Assembly: GCF_014333615.1 (NCBI RefSeq)
Contig: NZ_JACSCY010000015.1
Span: 79,118-143,117 of the forward strand
DNA: 64,000 nucleotides
Source of the DNA: Hymenobacter citatus
GTDB taxonomy: Bacteria > Bacteroidota > Bacteroidia > Cytophagales > Hymenobacteraceae
Reading direction: 5' to 3'
Shown here: one piece after another, positions 1-8,126 of the stretch
Numbering within the stretch: position 1 is the first letter of the stretch
Layout of the letters: the number at the start of each line of letters is the position of its first letter
Notes under the pieces: generated by a model
Told to the model about the DNA's origin: nothing
The model's database searches: none
What the model saw: only the letters and a program-made list of their open reading frames with translations
Position numbers and translations under genes: made by a program

Positions 1-13
1 ACAAACCTCAGCA

Positions 14-50
14 GGCTATCAGCCAACAGCCAATAGCTAGCAGCTAATTA
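14..50. repeat. AGC-rich dispersed repeat upstream of the usp gene
   Basis: This short segment is made of reiterated words resembling AGCTAACAGCCA and ends about 9 nt before the ATG of the universal stress protein gene. The 14-mer acagccaatagcta at 26-39 recurs exactly, reverse-complemented, at 11426-11439 upstream of porZ. The 11-mer at 20-30 recurs, reverse-complemented, inside purH near 23950. It is probably one copy of a dispersed low-complexity repeat. No function is evident. Confidence 0.6.
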
Positions 51-58
51 AAGAACCT

Positions 59-946
59 ATGAAAACCATCCTCGTCCCTCTTGACCTCACCGCGGCTTCG
101 GAGCACGCAGTAGTATATGCCAATAAGCTGGCCGTGCGCTGGCCGGCCGAAATCGTGCTGCTCTACTGCCACCACGGTCCTACCCCCACCGCCGCGGAAA
201 TGCAGACGCTGGAGCAACGGCTGCGCACGCTGGCCGAGCGCCTGCGCTACCAGCAGCTCACGCGGCAGGATGGGCGCCGTATCCGCTACCACTACCGGGT
301 GGTGTCAGGCTGCCTGCACGACCACGCCCAACCCGAAGCAACCCGGTGCGCGGCCGATTTGCTGGTGATGAGCCTGGAGCACATCGACTGCGGCCGACCC
401 GATGTGGCCGGCAACCACGCCGCTGCTATTATCAACCTAGTAGCGTGCCCCGTGCTGGTGGTGCCGCCTGGCCGCCTACCCTTGCCAAGCAGCGCCGTTT
501 TCTCGGCTGATTTCGACAAGCTGGATACCCACCTCCTACCCCGCTTGTCGGCGCTGGCGAAGGCGTTTCCGGCGCCGTTGCAGCTGGTGCAGTTCTACTC
601 ACCCCACCACCGTCCCGACCGGATGCGCCTGAAGCGCGCCCTGGAAAAAGCCCGCCCCCAGCTCACCTGGCCCGCCATTACTACGCACCTGCTCGAAGAC
701 GACGACCAGCTGGAAGGCACCAGCGAGTTTTGCGCCCGCACCCAGACCCAGTTGCTTGTGGTGGCACCCACCAGCAGCGCCTTGCTCCGCCGCCTATTTG
801 ATGCCTGCTATACCACTACCCGCGCTTACCATACGCAGATTCCGGTATTGGTGCTGCGCCAGCCCCAGCCTACCATGGTGTGCTGCGAGCGGTGCGCCCG
901 ACACGAAGCCCAGGGAGCCGCTCAGCGGACCGAAGCTATCCACTAA
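59..946 (+). CDS. Universal stress protein, tandem UspA domains
   Basis: A 295-residue cytoplasmic protein that begins with the typical Usp strand MKTILVPLDL followed by a helix. This looks like two Usp modules in tandem, about residues 1-140 and 150-275; each ends in a hydrophobic strand followed by short basic or proline-containing sequence (CPVLVVPPGR, IPVLVLRQPQ). Usp proteins bind nucleotides or act as stress regulators. The canonical G-2x-G-9x-G(S/T) ATP-binding motif is not obvious in either half, so nucleotide binding is uncertain. The C-terminal tail carries a CCERC cluster that is not part of the usual fold. Bacteroidota commonly have two-domain Usp proteins of this length. No Shine-Dalgarno sequence is visible. 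A hairpin follows at 961-997. Confidence 0.85.
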   Translation: MKTILVPLDLTAASEHAVVYANKLAVRWPAEIVLLYCHHGPTPTAAEMQTLEQRLRTLAERLRYQQLTRQDGRRIRYHYRVVSGCLHDHAQPEATRCAADLLVMSLEHIDCGRPDVAGNHAAAIINLVACPVLVVPPGRLPLPSSAVFSADFDKLDTHLLPRLSALAKAFPAPLQLVQFYSPHHRPDRMRLKRALEKARPQLTWPAITTHLLEDDDQLEGTSEFCARTQTQLLVVAPTSSALLRRLFDACYTTTRAYHTQIPVLVLRQPQPTMVCCERCARHEAQGAAQRTEAIH

Positions 947-958
947 CCCACTGTGTGT

Positions 959-998
959 CCCTACCCCTGACAGGGCTTTGAGCCCTTGTCAGGGGTAG
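959..998. terminator. Hairpin between usp and hemF
   Basis: A strong inverted repeat with arms ctacccctgacagggct and agcccttgtcaggggtag (one bulged T) around a 3-nt loop. No T-run follows, so it may be a factor-assisted terminator or an RNA-stabilising 3' structure for usp. It contains the TTG at 986 that would extend hemF upstream, which argues against that start. Confidence 0.6.
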
Positions 999-1048
999 TC
1001 GCAGGCTGCTCAAAACGAACTCTTCACCTTACTCATAACGCCCTCGTT

Positions 1049-1975
1049 ATGCATACCGTCCTCACTGCTACCGATTCCTCTACCCGCGCTGCCGCCGAAA
1101 TATGGATGCGGGACTTTCAGCAGCGCCTATGCCGTCAACTCGAAACCACCGACGGTGGCACTACCTTCCGCACCGACGCCTGGGAGCACGAGGGTGGCGG
1201 CGGCGGCCTGTCGAATGTCATTCAGCACGGGGCAATACTGGAGAAAGGTGGGGTGAACTTTTCGGCGGTGTGGGGCGAGATGAGCGAACCGGCCGCCCGC
1301 AACCTGTTCATGCCCAACCCCGAGTACTTTGCCACGGGTGTATCGGTGGTGCTGCACCCGCGCAGCCCGCGCGTGCCCATTGCCCACATGAACGTGCGCT
1401 ACTTTGAGGCCGGCAATGGAGAGGCCTGGTTTGGCGGCGGCATTGATCTGACACCCATTTATGTAGTGGAGGAGCAAGCGCGCTGGTTTCACCAACAGCT
1501 CCAGGCCGTGTGCCAGCGCCACAACCCAACCTACTACCCCCGCTTCAAGCAGTGGGCCGATGACTATTTCTACCTGCCTCACCGCCAGGAAACCCGCGGC
1601 GTAGGCGGCATCTTCTTCGACCGCCTCACGGTAGGAAAAGACGGCTCGTTCGAGGACCTATTTGCCTTCGTGCAGGACGTAGGCGACGCTTTTGGTCCCA
1701 TCTATACCGAGCTAATGCGCCAGAACCGCACCCTACCCTACAATGCCCCCGAAAAGCAGTGGCAACTCATCCGCCGCGGCCGCTACGCCGAGTTCAACCT
1801 CGCCATCGACCGGGGCACCAAGTTCGGCCTCGAAACCGGCGGCCGCACCGAGAGCATCCTCATGAGCTTACCCCCAGAGTGCGAGTGGCACTACAACCAA
1901 GTGCCCGCACCAGGCTCGCCGGAAGCCGCTACCCTGGCGTGGCTGCGTAAGGGGGTAGAGTGGGTGAGATGGTGA
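1049..1975 (+). CDS. hemF: Oxygen-dependent coproporphyrinogen III oxidase
   Basis: A 308-residue protein matching the aerobic CPO family closely. HemF decarboxylates coproporphyrinogen III to protoporphyrinogen IX with O2 in heme biosynthesis, as a cytoplasmic homodimer. Family signatures are visible: the Gly-rich GGGGGLSNV, the HMNVRYFE segment, FGGGIDLTP, the CDEYFYLPHR-equivalent CADDYFYLPHR-like stretch here written WADDYFYLPHR, RGVGGIFFD, and the closing FNLAIDRGTKFGL with GRTESILMSLPP. The ATG at 1049 is chosen because the upstream TTG at 986 is inside a hairpin and adds non-conserved residues. The last codons (Val-Arg-Trp-stop) are written by a GTGAGATGG repeat word that continues into the intergenic palindrome, so the extreme C-terminus may be repeat-derived. 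Confidence 0.95.
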   Translation: MHTVLTATDSSTRAAAEIWMRDFQQRLCRQLETTDGGTTFRTDAWEHEGGGGGLSNVIQHGAILEKGGVNFSAVWGEMSEPAARNLFMPNPEYFATGVSVVLHPRSPRVPIAHMNVRYFEAGNGEAWFGGGIDLTPIYVVEEQARWFHQQLQAVCQRHNPTYYPRFKQWADDYFYLPHRQETRGVGGIFFDRLTVGKDGSFEDLFAFVQDVGDAFGPIYTELMRQNRTLPYNAPEKQWQLIRRGRYAEFNLAIDRGTKFGLETGGRTESILMSLPPECEWHYNQVPAPGSPEAATLAWLRKGVEWVRW

Positions 1976-2160
1976 GTAGTGAGTAGTGAGTAGTGAGTAG
2001 AAAATACGGGTGTCATCCTGAGCAGCGCGAAGGACCTTATCACGTAAGAGCGAGTTGGTGAAACGACTGTTGTTCTTCCGTAATAAGGTCCTTCACTGCG
2101 TTCAGGATGACAGGCATGTTTACTCACAATTTCACAAACTCACCACTCACAACTTCACAA
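1964..2160. repeat. Intergenic palindrome, TCATCCTGAGC/GAAGGACCTTAT family (copy 1)
   Basis: The outer part is a run of TGAGTAG repeats (1973-2000), answered by a degenerate complement near 2121-2150. The inner arms are 2011-2043 and 2080-2112, each about 33 nt and imperfectly complementary, with core words tcatcctga and gaaggaccttat. The same core recurs at 12246-12345. The element starts inside the last codons of hemF. No gene is seen here. Confidence 0.8.
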
Positions 2161-2223
2161 CTTCCCCACTCCTAAGTATCTTTATGGGTTAATTTCATTC
2201 GCCGCGCATTAAATCAGACCTGC

Positions 2224-3555
2224 ATGAGTACGAAGCTGCGTCTTATCATCCTGAGCTTTTTACAGTTCTTTATCTGGGGCTCGTGGCTGATAACCATCGG
2301 TGCCTATTGGTTTCAAACCAAACAATGGTCGGGGGCGCAGTTTGGCGCTATCTTCTCCACTATGGGTATCGCCTCCATTTTTATGCCCTCGCTGATGGGC
2401 ATTGTGGCCGATAAATATATCAATGCAGAGAAGCTGTACGGCGTGCTGCACCTGCTGGGCGGTATTGTGCTTTTCACCATTCCGTGGGTCACAGACCCCG
2501 GCATGTTCTTCTGGGTGATTCTGCTGAACATGATTTTCTACATGCCTACCCTGTCGCTGTCTATTGCCGTGTCGTACTCGGTGCTGAAGCGCGAGGGGTT
2601 GGATGTGGTGAAGGACTACCCCCCCATTCGGGTATGGGGCACTATCGGCTTCATCGTGGCCATGTGGACGGTGAGCTTGCTGGGCTTCGAGAAATCGGCC
2701 AACCAGTTTTATGTAGCGTCTGGCGCAGCGCTGCTGCTAGGGCTGTACGCCTTCACTCTACCCAAATGCCCACCTACAGCCCAGGATGCGCCCAGCCGCT
2801 CCTTGGTAGAAATATTGGGCCTGAAGTCTTTCGCCCTGCTGCGCGACGCCAAAATGGCGACCTTCTTCTTGTTTGCGCTGCTACTAGGCGCCGCCCTGCA
2901 GCTCACCAATGCCTACGGCGACACCTTCCTGCATGACGCCAGCGCTACTGTCCCTACTCTGAATATTGAATCCTTTTCGCAGCTTCTATCACAACTAATA
3001 TCACGTCCTCTTGATACCCTAAGTGGCTTGTCTGCAAAATACCCGGCCATTATTATGTCGATTTCGCAGATTTCTGAAACGCTGTTTATTCTAGCTATTC
3101 CGTTCTTTCTGCGGCGCTTTGGTATCAAGCAGGTGATGTTTATGAGTATGATTGCCTGGGTATTGCGCTTCGGCCTATTTGCCTACGGTAATCTCGAGTC
3201 CAACCTCTGGATGATTATCCTGTCGTGCATCGTCTACGGCATGGCATTCGACTTCTTTAACATCTCCGGTTCGCTGTTCGTGGAAACCCAAACGGCGCCG
3301 AGCATCCGGGCCAGTGCGCAGGGCTTGTTTATGATGATGACCAACGGCTTCGGGGCCGTGTTAGGCAGCTCCATCAGCGGCATCGTGATTCAGAAGTACT
3401 TCACCGCCGCCGATGGCACCAAAGACTGGCACAGCATCTGGATAACCTTCGCGCTGTATGCCCTGGTTATTGCCGTGCTGTTCGTGCTGCTCTTCAAGCA
3501 CAAACACAACCCACAGGCGGTGGAAGAAACCCACCCGGAACCCCTGCTTGCCTAG
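2224..3555 (+). CDS. MFS transporter, nucleoside:H+ symporter (NupG/XapB) type
   Basis: A 443-residue inner-membrane protein with about 12 hydrophobic segments. The N-terminus (LRLIILSFLQFFIWGSWLIT) and the first loop, GIVADKYI, resemble the nucleoside:H+ symporter family of the major facilitator superfamily, which imports nucleosides with protons. The segment DYPPIRVWGTIGFI and the late segment FDFFNISGSLFVE also fit that family. A longer-than-usual loop at residues about 240-270 contains a Ser/Leu-rich stretch (SFSQLLSQLISRPLD). The ATG at 2224 follows a possible weak -7 element near 2177 (TATCTTTA). The stop is 2 nt from a 45-nt palindrome arm. The neighbouring ndk and more distant tdk would fit nucleoside salvage, but they are not in one operon. 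Confidence 0.8.
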   Translation: MSTKLRLIILSFLQFFIWGSWLITIGAYWFQTKQWSGAQFGAIFSTMGIASIFMPSLMGIVADKYINAEKLYGVLHLLGGIVLFTIPWVTDPGMFFWVILLNMIFYMPTLSLSIAVSYSVLKREGLDVVKDYPPIRVWGTIGFIVAMWTVSLLGFEKSANQFYVASGAALLLGLYAFTLPKCPPTAQDAPSRSLVEILGLKSFALLRDAKMATFFLFALLLGAALQLTNAYGDTFLHDASATVPTLNIESFSQLLSQLISRPLDTLSGLSAKYPAIIMSISQISETLFILAIPFFLRRFGIKQVMFMSMIAWVLRFGLFAYGNLESNLWMIILSCIVYGMAFDFFNISGSLFVETQTAPSIRASAQGLFMMMTNGFGAVLGSSISGIVIQKYFTAADGTKDWHSIWITFALYALVIAVLFVLLFKHKHNPQAVEETHPEPLLA

Positions 3556-3557
3556 AC

Positions 3558-3738
3558 CACGGATTCGCTCGGATTTTTCGGATTACACGGATTTTGTGGA
3601 CGGCTTTCTGAAGAAGCATCCATTATCAACAAAAAAGCCTCGCAAACTGCGAGGCTTTTTTGTTGTGGCTACAGAGCAATAATTTTAGCCAATCGTCCAC
3701 AAAATCCGTGTAATCCGAAAAATCCGAGCGAATCCGTG
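3558..3738. repeat. Long perfect palindrome between MFS gene and ndk, enclosing a terminator
   Basis: Arms 3558-3602 and 3694-3738 are perfectly complementary over 45 nt and are built from an ATCCG word repeated at 10-11-nt spacing. Inside lies a separate perfect hairpin (3627-3665). The outer arms sit 2 nt from each of the two convergent stop codons. Similar ATCCGTG-type repeats are, to my knowledge, common between Bacteroidota genes. Confidence 0.9.
3627..3665. terminator. Bidirectional intrinsic terminator
   Basis: Perfect 18-bp stem (3627-3644 with 3648-3665) and a 3-nt loop, with GC-rich core gcctcgca and a T6 run on either strand. It can terminate both the MFS gene (+) and ndk (-). Confidence 0.85.
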
Positions 3739-3740
3739 AT

Positions 3741-4160
3741 TTAGAATTGCTCGTTGGCGGGGAAATAGAAGTCGCCTTCGATTTGCGCGTTTTCGTCGGA
3801 GTCGGAGCCGTGTACGGCGTTGGCTTCGATGCTCTTGGCGTACTTTTTCCGGATAGTGCCTTCCTCAGCGTTGGCGGGGTTGGTAGCACCAATCAGCGTG
3901 CGGAAATCAGCCACGGCGTTGTCCTTTTCCAGGATGGCGGCCACGATGGGACCCGACGACATATACTTCACCAGATCCTGGTAGAAGGGACGCTCCTTGT
4001 GTACTTCGTAGAACTGGCCGGCGCGCTCGGGCGTCAGCTGTACTTTCTTCAGGGCCACGATGCGGAAGCCGCCGGCTTCAATCATGCTCAGGATACCACC
4101 AATGTGGTTGTCCTGCACGGCATCGGGCTTAATCATGGTGAACGTGCGGTTGGTTGCCAT
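3741..4160 (-). CDS. ndk: Nucleoside diphosphate kinase
   Basis: A 139-residue protein, the usual Ndk length. It transfers the gamma phosphate of ATP to NDPs via a phosphohistidine. The family start TFTMIKPDAV is present, then the helix GGFRIVALKK, the RPFYQDLVKYMSSGPIVAAIL core, and the active-site region SIEANAVHGSDSDENA, where the His of AVHGSDS is the phosphorylated residue. The reading frame is open further upstream, but the ATG at 4160 matches the conserved start, and an exact -7 promoter element lies at 4223-4230. Convergent with the MFS transporter gene. Confidence 0.97.
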   Translation of the reverse strand: MATNRTFTMIKPDAVQDNHIGGILSMIEAGGFRIVALKKVQLTPERAGQFYEVHKERPFYQDLVKYMSSGPIVAAILEKDNAVADFRTLIGATNPANAEEGTIRKKYAKSIEANAVHGSDSDENAQIEGDFYFPANEQF

Positions 4161-4222
4161 ACGATTCAGGGTCAAAGGGTAAGGGTAGGAAAGTAGAAAA
4201 CCGCCGCGGCGGTTTGTGGGCG

Positions 4223-4230
4223 CAAAAGTA
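4223..4230 (-). promoter_or_regulatory. Bacteroidota -7 promoter element for ndk
   Basis: On the minus strand the sequence is TACTTTTG, an exact match to TAnnTTTG, about 63 nt upstream of the ndk ATG. No clear TTTG at -33 is visible. Confidence 0.6.
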
Positions 4231-4440
4231 GAGGTATCCGGCGAGAGTTGCGGAGTTGCGCCGAATAAATCCTGCGGGCACCTTTTATATAGCAGTGGCG
4301 TTTGACCGTATCCGACGCGCCCAAGGGCTCCTATTTTGAGAGACGGGCGGGCCGTTTCGTTGCAATTCCGGAATTTTTCCGACTTTTGCCGCCTTGTTTC
4401 CGTCGTAAAATACCGACTTTCAGCCATCTAGTAGTAGGCA

Positions 4441-5484
4441 ATGTCCACAATTACCGCCCTGCAAGAGCTGCTTGCGCAACCCCGGCAGATTTTCATTACC
4501 ACCCATCACAAACCCGACGCCGATGCTTTGGGCTCGTCGCTGGCCATGATGGGGTATCTCCGCAAAAAAGGTCACCACGTTACTGTCGTGACTCCTTCCG
4601 ACTACCCCGATTTCCTGGCCTGGATGCCCGGCAACGAGGATGTTATCATCTACGAGCGGCACCAGAACGACGCCCAGGTGCGCGACCTCATCAACAAAGC
4701 GGAGGTTATTTTCTGCCTGGATTTCTCCTGCCTCAACCGCATTGCGGAGATGGGCGAGTACATTCGGCACGCGCCCGGCACCAAGGTGCTCATCGACCAC
4801 CACCAGGAGCCCGAGAACTTTGCCGATCTGGATTTTTCCAATTCCAGCGCGGCCGCCGCTTCGGAGCTGGTGTTTGAGGTAATCCGCGACTTGGGCGACC
4901 AGGATTTGATTGACGTGGGTATTGGCGAGTGCCTGTACGCGGGCATCATGACCGATACGGGCTCGTTTCGCCACCCCAGCACCTCGCGCAACGTGCACCT
5001 GATTATTGCCGAGCTGCTGGACGCTGGTATCAATCTTTCCGACGTACACCGTCGCATCTACGACTCGCACTCCGAGATGCGCCTGCGCTTCCTGGGCTTT
5101 GTGCTGAAGGACAAGCTCACGGTGCTACGCGAGTACAACACTGCCTACATTTCCATCACCCAGGACGAGCTACGCCAGTACCAGTCCAAAACCGGCGACA
5201 CGGAAGGCCTCGTCAACTTTGCTTTGAGTATTGAGGGGGTAGTGTTTGCCGCTATTCTCATCGACCGAGGCTCGGCGGTGAAGATTTCCTTCCGCTCGGT
5301 GGGAGACTTCTCCGTGAGTGACTTCTCGCGCCAGCACTTTGGGGGCGGCGGCCACCACAACGCCGCCGGCGGCGTCAGCTACGATTCGCTCGACAACACC
5401 GTGCAGCGCTTCATCGACTTATTGCCGCAGTACCAGGCTCAACTGGTCACGGCTCCTTTAGTAGTTGCGCCCCGTTCGGCGTAA
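4441..5484 (+). CDS. nrnA: DHH/DHHA1 phosphoesterase, NrnA-type oligoribonuclease/pAp phosphatase
   Basis: A 347-residue cytoplasmic phosphoesterase. NrnA-type enzymes degrade short oligoribonucleotides and dephosphorylate 3'-phosphoadenosine-5'-phosphate using two metal ions. The DHH domain shows THHKPDADALGS (His22, His23, Asp26, Asp28), FCLDFS (Asp94) and LIDHH (Asp119-His120-His121). The C-terminal DHHA1 domain carries the substrate-binding GGGGHHNAAGG near residue 305-315. Length and motif order are standard for the family. It is divergent from ndk with a 280-nt gap and is followed 38 nt later by the first FKBP gene. The exact substrate preference cannot be read from sequence. Confidence 0.93.
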   Translation: MSTITALQELLAQPRQIFITTHHKPDADALGSSLAMMGYLRKKGHHVTVVTPSDYPDFLAWMPGNEDVIIYERHQNDAQVRDLINKAEVIFCLDFSCLNRIAEMGEYIRHAPGTKVLIDHHQEPENFADLDFSNSSAAAASELVFEVIRDLGDQDLIDVGIGECLYAGIMTDTGSFRHPSTSRNVHLIIAELLDAGINLSDVHRRIYDSHSEMRLRFLGFVLKDKLTVLREYNTAYISITQDELRQYQSKTGDTEGLVNFALSIEGVVFAAILIDRGSAVKISFRSVGDFSVSDFSRQHFGGGGHHNAAGGVSYDSLDNTVQRFIDLLPQYQAQLVTAPLVVAPRSA

Positions 5485-5522
5485 CTTGCCCGAAATTCTC
5501 TTTTTTAACTCTACCCTACTCA

Positions 5523-6482
5523 ATGCTTTCTCAACGCATTTCTTTGAGTCTGGCCCTGGCGGCCGGCTTTCTGGGCCTGGCCTCCTGCAACAAAGGCGGT
5601 GGCGATTTTCAGAAAACCAAGTCTGGTATCGAATACAAAATCTTCAAGAAGGTAGGCAACAAGTACGAGCCCCGCGAAGTGGCCGTAACCGGCGACCCTA
5701 CCTACAAAGACCGCATCGGCAAGATCATGGGCTTGCACATTGAGTATCGCACGGCCAAAGACTCGCTGCTGATGAGCTCGCGCGTGCAGCGCATGGGCAT
5801 CCCCGCCCCGTTCCCCTTGGACTCGGTGAAGCAGAAAGGTGCTGAGGCCGAAGCCTTTGCCATGCTCCAGCCCGGCGACTCAGCCGTGTTCAAATTCAAC
5901 GCCGACACGCTGGCTATGAAGAACTCGGGCCGTCCGGCGCCGCCCTTCATCAAGAAGCAGGGCAACACCATCACGATGCTGGTGAAAGCCGAGAAGGTGC
6001 AGACCCGCGACGAGGCCATGGCCGACCAGCAGAAGCAAATGATGGACGCGCAGGTAAAAATGCAGGCGCACGCCAAAGAGCAACTGAAAAAGGATGATGT
6101 AATTCTGCAAGAGTACATCAAGAAAAACAACCTCACGGCCCAGCGCGACACCTCGGGCGTGTACTACATCATTACGCAGGCCGGCACTGGCGCCAAGCCT
6201 AGGACGGGCCAGACGGTGTCGGTGCAGTACAAAGGCACCCTGCTCGACGGTAAAGAGTTCGACTCTTCGGCCAAGGGCAACCAGGGTAAGCCGATAGAAT
6301 TCCCGCTAGGGGTAGGCCAGGTGATTCCGGGCTGGGACAAAGGCATTGCCCTACTGCCCAAGGGCTCGAAGGCCGTGCTGCTGATTCCCTCATCGCTGGC
6401 CTACGGGCAGCGCGGCGCGGGCGCCGACATCCCTGCTGATGCGCCGTTGCGCTTCGATGTGGAGTTGGTAGACGTGAAATAG
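5523..6482 (+). CDS. FKBP-type peptidyl-prolyl isomerase lipoprotein (FKBP 1 of 4)
   Basis: A 319-residue exported lipoprotein. The signal peptide ends in the lipobox LASC with Cys22 as lipid site. Residues about 60-190 look like a degenerate FKBP-like module (LHIEYRTAKD... LQPGDSAVFKF), followed by a charged helical linker and then a canonical C-terminal FKBP domain from about 205 with VQYKGTLLDGKEFDSS, GVGQVIPGWDKGI, SLAYG and PLRFDVELVDVK. FKBP proteins catalyse proline cis-trans isomerisation; this one would act in the periplasm, anchored to a membrane. It heads a run of four paralogous genes on one strand and has a terminator-like hairpin right after its stop. It is related in type to the gliding protein GldI, but nothing here proves that role. 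Confidence 0.9.
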   Translation: MLSQRISLSLALAAGFLGLASCNKGGGDFQKTKSGIEYKIFKKVGNKYEPREVAVTGDPTYKDRIGKIMGLHIEYRTAKDSLLMSSRVQRMGIPAPFPLDSVKQKGAEAEAFAMLQPGDSAVFKFNADTLAMKNSGRPAPPFIKKQGNTITMLVKAEKVQTRDEAMADQQKQMMDAQVKMQAHAKEQLKKDDVILQEYIKKNNLTAQRDTSGVYYIITQAGTGAKPRTGQTVSVQYKGTLLDGKEFDSSAKGNQGKPIEFPLGVGQVIPGWDKGIALLPKGSKAVLLIPSSLAYGQRGAGADIPADAPLRFDVELVDVK

Positions 6483-6485
6483 GTA

Positions 6486-6524
6486 AATAACCGCCGCCGG
6501 ATGCAACCCGGCGGCGGTTATTTT
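6486..6524 (+). terminator. Intrinsic terminator after FKBP 1
   Basis: Stem arms aaataaccgccgccgg (from 6486) and ccggcggcggttattt (to 6524), with a T5 run. It begins 4 nt after the FKBP 1 stop. The ATG at 6501 lies in the loop, so it is not the start of the next gene. Confidence 0.8.
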
Positions 6525-6536
6525 TCTCTTACTGGT

Positions 6537-7076
6537 ATGATGAATACTTTTTCCTTCTTCCGCGCCTCGCGCTTCGTACTCGGTTTGCTGGTTTTGCTGC
6601 TGAGCGTTTCGTCCTGTTTAAATAATAACAGCAACGACGATTATCTGGCTGATTTGGAACGCCAGGCTGCTCAAGCCAAGATAGACGACGAAGCCACCAT
6701 TCAGAAGTATTTGGCTGACAACAAGATTACGAAGTTCGATAAACGTGCTTCGGGTCTGTATTTTGTGCAGGACAGCACGGCCCTGGGTACCGGCGACATG
6801 GCCAAAGCCGGTCAAACCGTTTCGGTACGCTACACGGGCTATTTTTTCAGCACGCCACCCAAAGCATTCGACGCTTCCGGCGCTACTCCGTTCAACTTCA
6901 CATTGGGTATCGGCCAGGTCATTATGGGCTGGGATGAAGGCATTGCCTTAATGCGCAAAGGAGGCAAGGCTACTTTGCTTGTTCCGTCGGCACTGGCGTA
7001 TGGAGTGTTTGGCCGCTCTACCATTCCGCCTAATACACCGCTACGCTTTGAGGTAGAACTGATTGACATTAAATAA
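6537..7076 (+). CDS. FKBP-type peptidyl-prolyl isomerase lipoprotein (FKBP 2 of 4)
   Basis: A 179-residue lipoprotein (two adjacent ATGs at 6537 and 6540; either could be used). The signal peptide has lipobox SVSSC, followed by an Asn/Ser-rich tether. The motif IQKYLADNKITKF...SGLYFV is shared with FKBP 1 and 3, showing tandem duplication. The FKBP domain spans about residues 80-178 (VSVRYTGYFF, GIGQVIMGWDEGIALM, SALAYG, PLRFEVELIDIK). It is a predicted periplasmic or outer-membrane-anchored proline isomerase. The next gene begins 24 nt after its stop, so FKBP 2-4 probably form one transcript. Confidence 0.9.
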   Translation: MMNTFSFFRASRFVLGLLVLLLSVSSCLNNNSNDDYLADLERQAAQAKIDDEATIQKYLADNKITKFDKRASGLYFVQDSTALGTGDMAKAGQTVSVRYTGYFFSTPPKAFDASGATPFNFTLGIGQVIMGWDEGIALMRKGGKATLLVPSALAYGVFGRSTIPPNTPLRFEVELIDIK

Positions 7077-7100
7077 GCGGCTATCTTTTCTTTTTCCCAA

Positions 7101-7670
7101 ATGATACGACCTTTCCTGCATCGCCTGCTTCTGAGTGCTTCACTGTTGGCCTTTGCCGGCAGTGCTACGGTGCTTTCTGGCTGCAACAAAACGCCGAGCT
7201 ACCTCAAACAATACGAAGACCACCGCGAGCAGCAAAAAACGCTGGACGATGCTTCGATTATGAAGTATCTGACAGCCAACAACATCAAAAACTTCACCCG
7301 CACTGAATCGGGCTTGTATCTGGTGCCTGTTACAGACGCTCCTGCGGGTACTGAAACGATCAAAGAAGGTCAGCGAGTAGAAACGCAGTATATCGGCAAG
7401 TTTATCAACGATGGGGTGCTCGGCACTACCTTCGACAGCTCTTACGATAACCGCACGCCCTGCCAGTGTTTTCAGGTAGTAGCTGGCGCCGGTAACGTGA
7501 TTAAAGGCTGGGATGAGGCGCTACTGCTCATGAAACCCGGCGACCGGAAGCTGCTGCTTATTCCCTCCTACCTGGCCTATGGCTCTCAGTTGTCGGGCGA
7601 CCCTATCTCAAACGTTGGCAATGACCGGGTACTGCAGTTCGACATGATCGTAACCAAGCGCGTTAACTAA
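7101..7670 (+). CDS. FKBP-type peptidyl-prolyl isomerase lipoprotein (FKBP 3 of 4)
   Basis: A 189-residue lipoprotein with lipobox LSGC (Cys28). The helical segment IMKYLTANNIKNFTRTESGLY repeats the motif seen in its neighbours. The FKBP core includes QRVETQYIGKF, FDSSYDN, GAGNVIKGWDEALLLM and SYLAYGS. A CQCF insertion before the GxGxVIxGW segment is unusual and could be reactive or form a disulfide. The last residues VLQFDMIVTKRVN correspond to the closing FKBP strand. The downstream FKBP 4 starts 6 nt after the stop. Confidence 0.88.
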   Translation: MIRPFLHRLLLSASLLAFAGSATVLSGCNKTPSYLKQYEDHREQQKTLDDASIMKYLTANNIKNFTRTESGLYLVPVTDAPAGTETIKEGQRVETQYIGKFINDGVLGTTFDSSYDNRTPCQCFQVVAGAGNVIKGWDEALLLMKPGDRKLLLIPSYLAYGSQLSGDPISNVGNDRVLQFDMIVTKRVN

Positions 7671-7676
7671 TAGCGC

Positions 7677-8126
7677 ATGATAGCACAGCGTTGGTGGGCC
7701 TGCTGGTTATGTTTGAGTCTGCTTTTCAGTACTCTCACTGTTGTAGCACAAACTCCACCGGCTGATACCGTGCAAACCGCTAGCGGCCTGCGCTACTCGA
7801 TAACGACACTTGGCACCGGCCCTACTCCTCAGGCCGGCGACAAGTTGGTGGTGGAGTACTCTGGCTTCCTACCCAATGGCAAGGTGTTCGATTCGTCGGT
7901 GGTAGATGGGCATCCGTTGCGCCTGCGGGTAGGGCGCGGCGAGGTTATCAAAGGTTGGGACGAGGTGCTCTTATTACTACCCGCCGGCACCCGCGCCCGC
8001 GTCTGGATTCCAGCCGCGCTGGCCTACGGTGCAAAAGGTGCCCGCGACCCCGACGATGATAGTCGTTACCTTATTCCACCTAATACCGATTTGGTATTCG
8101 ACCTGACGGTGGTGAAGGTGAGATAG
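7677..8126 (+). CDS. FKBP-type peptidyl-prolyl isomerase, secreted (FKBP 4 of 4)
   Basis: A 149-residue protein with an N-terminal signal peptide (cleavage probably after VVAQ) and no lipobox, then a single FKBP domain: DKLVVEYSGFLPNGKVFDSS, GRGEVIKGWDEVLLLL, AALAYGAKG and DLVFDLTVVKVR. It is the minimal soluble periplasmic form in the cluster. The gene overlaps the palindrome that follows: the final codons Lys-Val-Arg-stop are written by GTGAGATAG repeat words, parallel to the end of hemF. Confidence 0.88.
   Translation: MIAQRWWACWLCLSLLFSTLTVVAQTPPADTVQTASGLRYSITTLGTGPTPQAGDKLVVEYSGFLPNGKVFDSSVVDGHPLRLRVGRGEVIKGWDEVLLLLPAGTRARVWIPAALAYGAKGARDPDDDSRYLIPPNTDLVFDLTVVKVR

Noticed and set aside
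986..1048. Upstream TTG start for hemF adding 21 residues
   Set aside because: The codon lies inside the 959-998 hairpin, and the extra residues are not part of the CPO family; the ATG at 1049 is better.
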